From the NCBI GenBank assembly GCA_963971575.1, contig OZ020611.1, positions 28,158,564 through 28,222,563 of the forward strand: a stretch of 64,000 nt of DNA. Reading direction: 5' to 3'. The DNA comes from Liopterus haemorrhoidalis. Taxonomy: Eukaryota; Arthropoda; Insecta; Coleoptera; Dytiscidae. The notes beneath the pieces are model-generated. The model saw only the letters and a list, made by a program, of their open reading frames with translations, did not search any database and was not told where the DNA came from. Position 1 is the stretch's first letter, and each line of letters opens with the position of its first letter. Positions 58,120 to 64,000 of this stretch are shown in pieces. The position numbers were made by a program, and so were the translations under genes.

Positions 58120-58364
58120 CAGGGGCTCACACAGATTTTTGGCTTGGGGGGGGTCCAATTATACATAATTTTTATAAACACAGGGCAAAATTTCAATTTG
58201 AAGTGAAGAGCAAAAAAAAGGTTCTCCCTTCTAAATTTTAAGTGAAGAGCAAAAAAAAAATGTCCTCACTTCTAAATTTCAAGTAAAAAGAGCAAAAAAA
58301 GTCCTCACTTCTCACGATACAGGGGGGTTCGGACCCCTTGGACCCCCCCTTGTGTGCGCCTCTG
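58120..58364. mobile_element. hAT MITE, family B, with inner minisatellite
   Basis: Ends CAGGGGCTCACACAGA and, from the right, CAGAGGCGCACACAAGG. The flanks are an exact duplication, TGTGTCTG (58112-58119, 58365-58372). The middle repeats AAGTGAAGAGCAAAAAAA three times. Same family as 35549-37242, opposite orientation. Confidence 0.93.
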
Positions 58365-58587
58365 TGTGTCTGTCTGTCTATGTGTCTGTACAGTAGAAAT
58401 TGTAGCCAACCAGCTGAAAATATAATGTTGAAATTTGGCATGTTTGTATAACTATTTAATCCCATATAGGAAACATATAGACAGTTCAAAAAAATGCATC
58501 GCGGGATAAATATAGACAAATATATATTTAATGAAAAATATTATTTTTTTAAAATTTTGAGTGGGGTATCAAATTAAACCTCTAAAT

Positions 58588-58878
58588 CAGACGTTCCCAA
58601 TATGTGGTACGCGTACCTGTACCGGTACGATAAGTGAATGAAATAATAATGAAAACAATATTTTATAGATGACCTGAAAAAGGTCATCAGTTGCGAATTT
58701 AGAAAAGTTTTATTGTACGGCTAGTCGTTTTTTTGCCCGTAAAAATTTTGCCCGGGAAAAATCATCACTTAGGATTTTTTTTTAGGATTCATTTTTCAAA
58801 TAATATTTACTTACTGGTACGCCACCATATTGTCTACTACATATCGGTACAACATCTTAAAAAGATTGGGAACCTCTG
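58588..58878. mobile_element. hAT MITE E1 (291 bp)
   Basis: Ends CAGACGTTCCCAATATG and, from the right, CAGAGGTTCCCAATCTT. Flanks CTCTAAAT (58580-58587) and CTCTAAAG (58879-58886) agree at seven of eight. GGTACG words recur near both ends. Confidence 0.9.
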
Positions 58879-58886
58879 CTCTAAAG

Positions 58887-59496
58887 CAGCGTTTCTCAAC
58901 CGGGGGGCCGTGAAAGCTTCGTCGGGGGGCCGCGAAGTCATATAAAATCGAAGCATGAAATTATAATAGAAAAACGCTCAATTTTGCAAGATATATTCAT
59001 AAATATATGACATTTATTGTCATTAAAATATACCTTTTAAACTTAAATAAAATAAATTATACTAATTTAAACTAATTAAAACGGTTCGCGTTGGAGGTAC
59101 TTCAAGTACTTTCAGGTAGGTATGACTTGAACTTGCAATATTTTTTGTGACAATGGAACACTTGTAAATAAAAATACTTGCAAGCCATTATAGGTAATCG
59201 CAACAGATGTTAAAAACATGTTTATGTAAAAGTTGTTTTTTTTCAAAAGTTTTATCCAATTATACCCAACAAGCCATACGTTCCTATATAAAAAATCGAA
59301 GTTGTCCTTGATATCCTGTACTTCCGGTTTATTCCGAAACTTTAAATACTACCATCCAATTATTTGGGTAAACTCTGGTCACCAAATTTTTTTCCCAACT
59401 TGCTCACACATCGTCTTTTCGAGAAAAATCGTGTTTCCTCTATCTTGATACACCTTAAATCCCACGCTTAAGATCCCTCCCACGCTTCCCTCTTCT

Positions 59497-59584
<88 letters not shown>

Positions 59585-61083
59585 ACAGGACCGGCGGTTT
59601 GAAACACTGCTCCAGATAGCTATCTGACAGTTAAGGTTATATGATTCTTTCTGTGCTGAATAAATGTCATCCCGCATTTCAATACAACTGTATCTATCGG
59701 ATAGTTATCTAACGGATAATGAGACTGATGTATTGAATTCACTGCTTGGTAATGACATTTATTCAGAAGATAAAGTTCCAGGTAACATTATCTGTCGGAT
59801 AGTTACCTAGTGGTTTAAATGAAGGTGGAAAGACCGGGCCTTCAGGTCATAATGCCCGGGGGGGGGGGGCGGACACCTTAGCCTTCCAAATGAACCCGTA
59901 AATAAAAAAATTAACCTGTATAAAATTCTCGAGAGATAACTCCATTATACTTCCAGTAGTAATTTTCATCTCTTTCTGAGATCTCATAATTTTCATTGAT
60001 AGCCCAAAAGTCATCCTATTATTACCTCTGTCCTCCCATTTTACCATATAGGCCGTGTATCCAACGCTATAGCTCTGAAATTTTAATAAATCCTCAATCA
60101 AAATGTATAACTATTTATATAAAGATAAAAAGTAACAAAATATAAACTATTTTAGATCATGTAGTACCGAGTAACTTCCAAATTTAACGTTCACCTATAC
60201 CTCATCTTCAATAATAAAAAAATAGTGTATTGGGCCCGGCAGTTCAATTTCAACCACCTGTATACTATTGATAAAATATTAATATACGTGTTTATTCTCA
60301 TAAAGCATTATTTTAAGCAATTCTGTTCCTTATTTATTAATTGTTAATGACTATATTCCTTAATGAGCTTTATCAGGATTAGCCATCTTGATATGTAGTG
60401 ATACGTGATTTTTGCATGTGGCGTCTTCATTTTTTTCTGATATATTTATTTTTAAGTGATAAAAGTGCAGAAAATACTTGAAATAGTGTGTTATAGTGTG
60501 GATTTTAGTGTTTGGACTCCATGCAGATCAAAATTGGAGCGACTGGAAAGGTATTTGTAGAAGTTTTTGTTAATTTTATAATGTAAGTCATTGTTATGTA
60601 GAATGTGCTGCTATGGACAATATAGAAACACATACATGCATACACTATCGGCTATAACTAGAGAAACAAAACTATTTTTTAAATCATTTTCATAAATCCC
60701 GATTATTGACTAAATGAATATTGAATTATATTGGTATAGCAACAACAATTTATAAGTTAGAACCGGCTCTTAAAAATATTTGTTGTACTGGTACAATAAA
60801 TAAAATAATTAACTTTCTGCTGCAGCAGACCATCTGCATATTTCTTTTGTAAGACTTAATAAAACAATTAAAATAAAACAATTTTTTGTGGTTAAATTTT
60901 TTCCTTTGCCCTAGCTCCCGTTCTTGTCCCGGTTTAGAGTTTCATAATTATGGTAAGCCTATATATATATATATATATATTCACACACACAAACACACAC
61001 ATATACGTATTATATAGGGGGGCCGCAGACAATATTTAAGTTATTTTGGGGTGTCCCATGCCAGAAAAGGTTAAGAAACACTG
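58887..61083. mobile_element. hAT element E2 (2.2 kb) with a nested insertion
   Basis: Ends CAGCGTTTCTCAACCGG and, from the right, CAGTGTTTCTTAACC. The flanks are an exact duplication, CTCTAAAG (58879-58886, 61084-61091). Its left flank is also the right duplication of E1. Compared with the related copy at 62546, about 1.5 kb (59455-61010) is extra. Confidence 0.9.
59455..61010. mobile_element. Insertion nested in E2
   Basis: It interrupts the sequence that reads ...TATCTTGATACA in both E2 and its relative. It includes (CT)n/(TA)n at 59503-59582, an inverted-repeat block at 59610-59812 (CTGAATAAATGTCAT facing its complement, with GATAGTTA words outside) and AT-rich DNA. I could not fix its own ends. 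Frames at 59468-59677 and 59847-60101 are not genes. Confidence 0.55.
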
Positions 61084-61471
61084 CTCTAAAGCATAGATAA
61101 ACAAACAAGTTTACATTTTTGAAAAATCAATTTGTTTTATGTGATTTTCGCCAAAAATGCGTAAAAAAACTCAGTCTCCCACCCTGAGAGAATGATCTAA
61201 AAATCTAAAAATAGAATCTCAAGAGTTTACAATTATGGAAACTGGAATAGTTCAACAGGAATTATTGATCACTTTAGTCTTTCAAAAAATATCGATTTTT
61301 TTGTGTTAATGAAAAAAATAATATTTATTAAAAAAATATGTTTTGTGGGATCAAAAGAAAGCTCTTAAAACGTATAGATTACGGAACGCATATAATGTTA
61401 TGGATATTTTATATTTATGGCTAAAGCAGTATATGTCATCTTTTGAAATTAAAAATATAATAAAACATTTT

Positions 61472-61535
61472 GACAGCTGAGAATCGAACGCCTTCTGTTA
61501 TACGCCATGATTCAACCTATTGTTTGAATTATTTT
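61472..61535 (-). repeat. tRNA-like segment inside R4, reversed
   Basis: On the minus strand, an A-box-like ATGGCGTATAAC is followed by the B-box-like GCGTTCGATTCTCA. It lies at the place of the plus-strand segments in R1-R3 but in opposite orientation. Confidence 0.45.
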
Positions 61536-61925
61536 AGTTTTCTGTTTTTAAGGTAACAAAGAATAAATCATGTTTATTAGTGAAAATAAAATTACACATT
61601 GTTATTAGTGAAAAACGCGTTTTTAAAATTGAAAAAAATTAATCCATTTATCAATATATTTCTTATTAATTTAATGAAGAGCTAGATACAAAGCAAATGC
61701 AGAAAAAATCGCTGGAATTTTTTTATTTAAATTATTGTGAATGAAATTTTCGGAAATAATTTAAATAAAATTTTAAAAAATTAAAACTTAGTACTCAAAT
61801 AACAAATAAAAATGATTATCAAGAATATTCTTAGACACTCAGCATTCTGTTGGCTTCTTACAGTTATTAAATACCTACATAACTCTGAAATGTGTGAAAA
61901 TTCACACTTCACATCAATTTTTTAT

Positions 61926-62537
61926 ATTCGCAATAAAATGTTAAACAAATGTTATTTCCTGTGCATTTACTCGTTCCAAGCTTGCCCTATGCTTGTAATA
62001 ATACGTCATTCATACAATAAAACCATTACTTGGAAACAGATATTTTGGATTCCAAATAGTTTTATAGGTCTTTGAATAAAATTAGGCGTCTGTAGGCTTC
62101 TAAACTTTCTTATTCCTGGACCATGATATAAAACAAAAAATATGAGTCACTGTTTGAAATAGTTTTATAACTATCATTCAGTCTACCATCAAATCTGTGG
62201 TCAGTTTTTTGTAATGTTTCCAGGTATTAACAAGATTATATGATGTGGTCGTAATTTCCAAAATTAGTTGTAGTTTTGGCCGTTCTCGTCTCTTAAATCC
62301 TACGTATTTTCCTAGAAAATATCCTTGAACATTCCTTGGATTCTCACTGTAAATAAGTCAGTCTTCCAAATGAACAGAAAAATGTGAAATGCAGATTTAA
62401 AACAAATGGTATTACTAAAATAAAACAAGGTAAACATCTGCAAATACAGTTAATAACATTTAATCATTTTGCTATTTTTGTGTACGCACTGTAAGCCTTC
62501 ATTTCCAGAGAAAAATTCATGTACCTATTGCAATGGC
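61926..62537. other. AT-rich DNA, no gene seen
   Basis: Nothing supported. Confidence 0.5.
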
Positions 62538-62545
62538 GTATATAG

Positions 62546-63554
62546 CAGTGTTTCTCAACCTTTTCTGGCCTGGGACCCCCCCCCCCGAAATTATGTAAAT
62601 ATTGTCTGCGGCCCCCCTATACTATGCTGTATCAAGATAATGGGAACACGATTTTTTTACGAAAAAGCGACGTGTGAGGTAGTTGGGAAAAATTTTGAAC
62701 TAAAATTTATCCACAAAATTGAATGGTAGTATTGAAATTTTCCGGTAAAAACCGGATGTACAGGACATCAAGGACAATTACGAATTTTTAAATGGGAAGG
62801 TATATCATATTGGATATCTTTGGATAGAGCTTTTCAACAACTTTTACTTAAACATTTTTTTAATTTCTTTTACGGTTGACAATAAACTGTGATATTTTTA
62901 AATGACGATTATATTCCTTATAACGACTTGAAAGTAAAGTATTCCAAAGTGCCTTCCATTTTAATTTAAATACATTCGCATCCTTACTCTTGAGTTATCT
63001 GAAGCTCGGAAAGTAATTAAAAAAATATATAATAAAAAATATTGCACTTTCAAGTCGTACCTACTTCAAAGTACAACTTGAAAATACTTGAAGTACCTCC
63101 AACGCGAACCATTGTCAGAGAATCCCATCAACCGACACATACAATTTATTTTACCTTGATATAGTCTACTTATAGTCTGTTTATTTGGTTAAAGCGGAAC
63201 TAGATTTTCAAATCTAGTAATTTTTATCAATTGAATGAAACTTTTGATCATTTTGTTTAGTAAAAGCCCATTTACTCATTACTAAGTTAGCTAGTGACAA
63301 CTTAAACGTTTGAAATAGCCGAATTTTAATAATTATGTATAAAAATAAATAGAATATTTATTTTATTTATGTTATGAAATGTATATTTTTATGAATATAA
63401 ATGTAAGATATCTATGAATATGGATAAAATTTATATCTTGCAAGATTGAGTGCATTTTTATTATACTTTCATGTTTCGATCTTGTATGACTTCGCGACCC
63501 CCCGATGAAGCCATCAAGGCCCCCCCGGGGACCGCGACCGGTTGAGAAACGCTG
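62546..63554. mobile_element. hAT element, inverted relative of E2 (1.0 kb)
   Basis: Ends CAGTGTTTCTCAACC and, from the right, CAGCGTTTCTCAACCGG. The flanks are an exact duplication, GTATATAG (62538-62545, 63555-63562). Its interior is the reverse of E2 (shared GGTTCGCGTTGGAGGTACTT). It contains the family K MITE at 63176-63320. Confidence 0.94.
63176..63320. mobile_element. MITE of family K (copy K4), nested in the hAT
   Basis: Left GGTTAAAGCGGAACTAGATTT, right complement CAAACGTTTAAGTTGTCA, same layout as K1-K3. E2 lacks it at the matching place, so K4 inserted after that hAT family had spread. Confidence 0.6.
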
Positions 63555-63606
63555 GTATATAGGACTCATGATTAGGGGTGGCACTTATGTTGTTTATCTG
63601 TAAAAC

Positions 63607-64000
63607 AGTGGAACGCGCTACTGGCGGCTCGTTTACGGCCCGCAACATTTTTTTGTGGGCCTTGACGCATCTTTGAAAAAAAAAATAATAAACTTATTTA
63701 TGACAAAAATTTATTTAAAAAAGGAAAATTTACTCTTTTCTCCACTATTCTGTTTAACAGAAAATTTTAAGGATGCCATCGGGAATATCTAGGAATATTT
63801 CTCAAAATCAACAGTTTTTTGCTAATCATTTTTATTCGTTATTTGAGTACTAAGAGCTTCTAATCAATTGATATATTAAAAATAGCTTATTTCGCGCTAT
63901 TTGAATCACAAATATCTTATGCGTGGCCTGGGGACACTCCACCTTTTCCTCCAGAATTTTTTCACTTCAGAGTCGATTAGTAAGAATAATGATGGGGTTT
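63607..64000. mobile_element. Left end of a further hAT element, cut by the window
   Basis: CAGTGGAACGCGCTACTGGCGGCTCG followed by ACGGCCCGC resembles a hAT terminus and inner edge. The right end lies outside the window. Confidence 0.45.

Larger units (their letters stand above)
58085..61925 (+). repeat. Dispersed repeat R, copy R4, split by three hAT elements
   Basis: The R blocks (GTCTGTCTATG, GTTGAAATTTGGCATG, then CGCCAAAAATGCG, and finally CTGAAATGTGTGAAAATTCACAC) continue across the hATs at 58120, 58588 and 58887. Removing them restores the order seen in R1-R3. It is the most diverged copy. Confidence 0.72.

Noticed and set aside
59468..59677. 71-codon-scale frame of Tyr-Ile and Glu-Arg repeats
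   Set aside because: It is a translation of the TA and CT microsatellite.

Overview
The window looks like nuclear DNA of an insect. It is strongly AT-rich and gene-poor, with GT..AG introns, AATAAA polyadenylation signals and a dense load of insect-type transposons (hAT, Tc1/mariner, pogo, piggyBac, RTE-like LINEs and tRNA-derived SINEs). There are no operons, Shine-Dalgarno sites, CRISPR arrays or rRNA genes. A hemipteran or other hemimetabolous insect is my guess only, from recalled resemblance of some fragments to aphid repeat families.

The one well-supported host gene is on the minus strand. I join three exons from splice signals and reading frame: 57251-57224 (start codon), 46239-46068 and 42415-40576 (stop). 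The phases fit exactly and give 680 codons. The 679-residue product looks nuclear: AT-hook-like RGRKPKK, a CtBP-type PLNLC motif, a sumoylation-type VKSE, basic tracts and an acidic tail. I cannot name it. Its first exon lies in a CpG-rich block and carries an upstream ORF in the same frame as the main ORF. The 11-kb first intron is a transposon graveyard. Weaker host-gene pieces are a pair of terminal exons with a polyA signal at 3.6-3.9 kb (+), a terminal exon at 14.9 kb (-), and a 41-codon first exon at 49.5 kb (+).

Almost everything else that can be interpreted is mobile DNA. At least 13 non-autonomous hAT elements can be delimited by 8-bp target duplications. Nested structures stand out: hAT within hAT within which a mariner sits (35.4-37.3 kb), and a 3.8-kb repeat copy split by three hATs, two of them at one target site (58.1-61.9 kb). 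A dispersed repeat of about 1 kb, called R here, occurs four times (30.1, 46.9, 56.0 and 58.1 kb); each copy holds a different tRNA-like segment at the same internal place. LINE relics lie at 12.8, 22.2, 48.0, 50.2-50.9 and 54.5 kb.

Layout: 1-12 kb, mariner derivative, two hATs and a possible 3' gene end; 12-26 kb, LINE, hAT, SINE, pogo and mariner relics; 26-40 kb, hATs, R1, piggyBac, SINE and the triple nest; 40-57.6 kb, the three-exon gene with repeat-filled introns; 57.6-64 kb, R4 with nested hATs and a second copy of the largest hAT in inverted orientation. Genes do not form a pathway here; the window is best read as one regulator gene in a transposon-built landscape.
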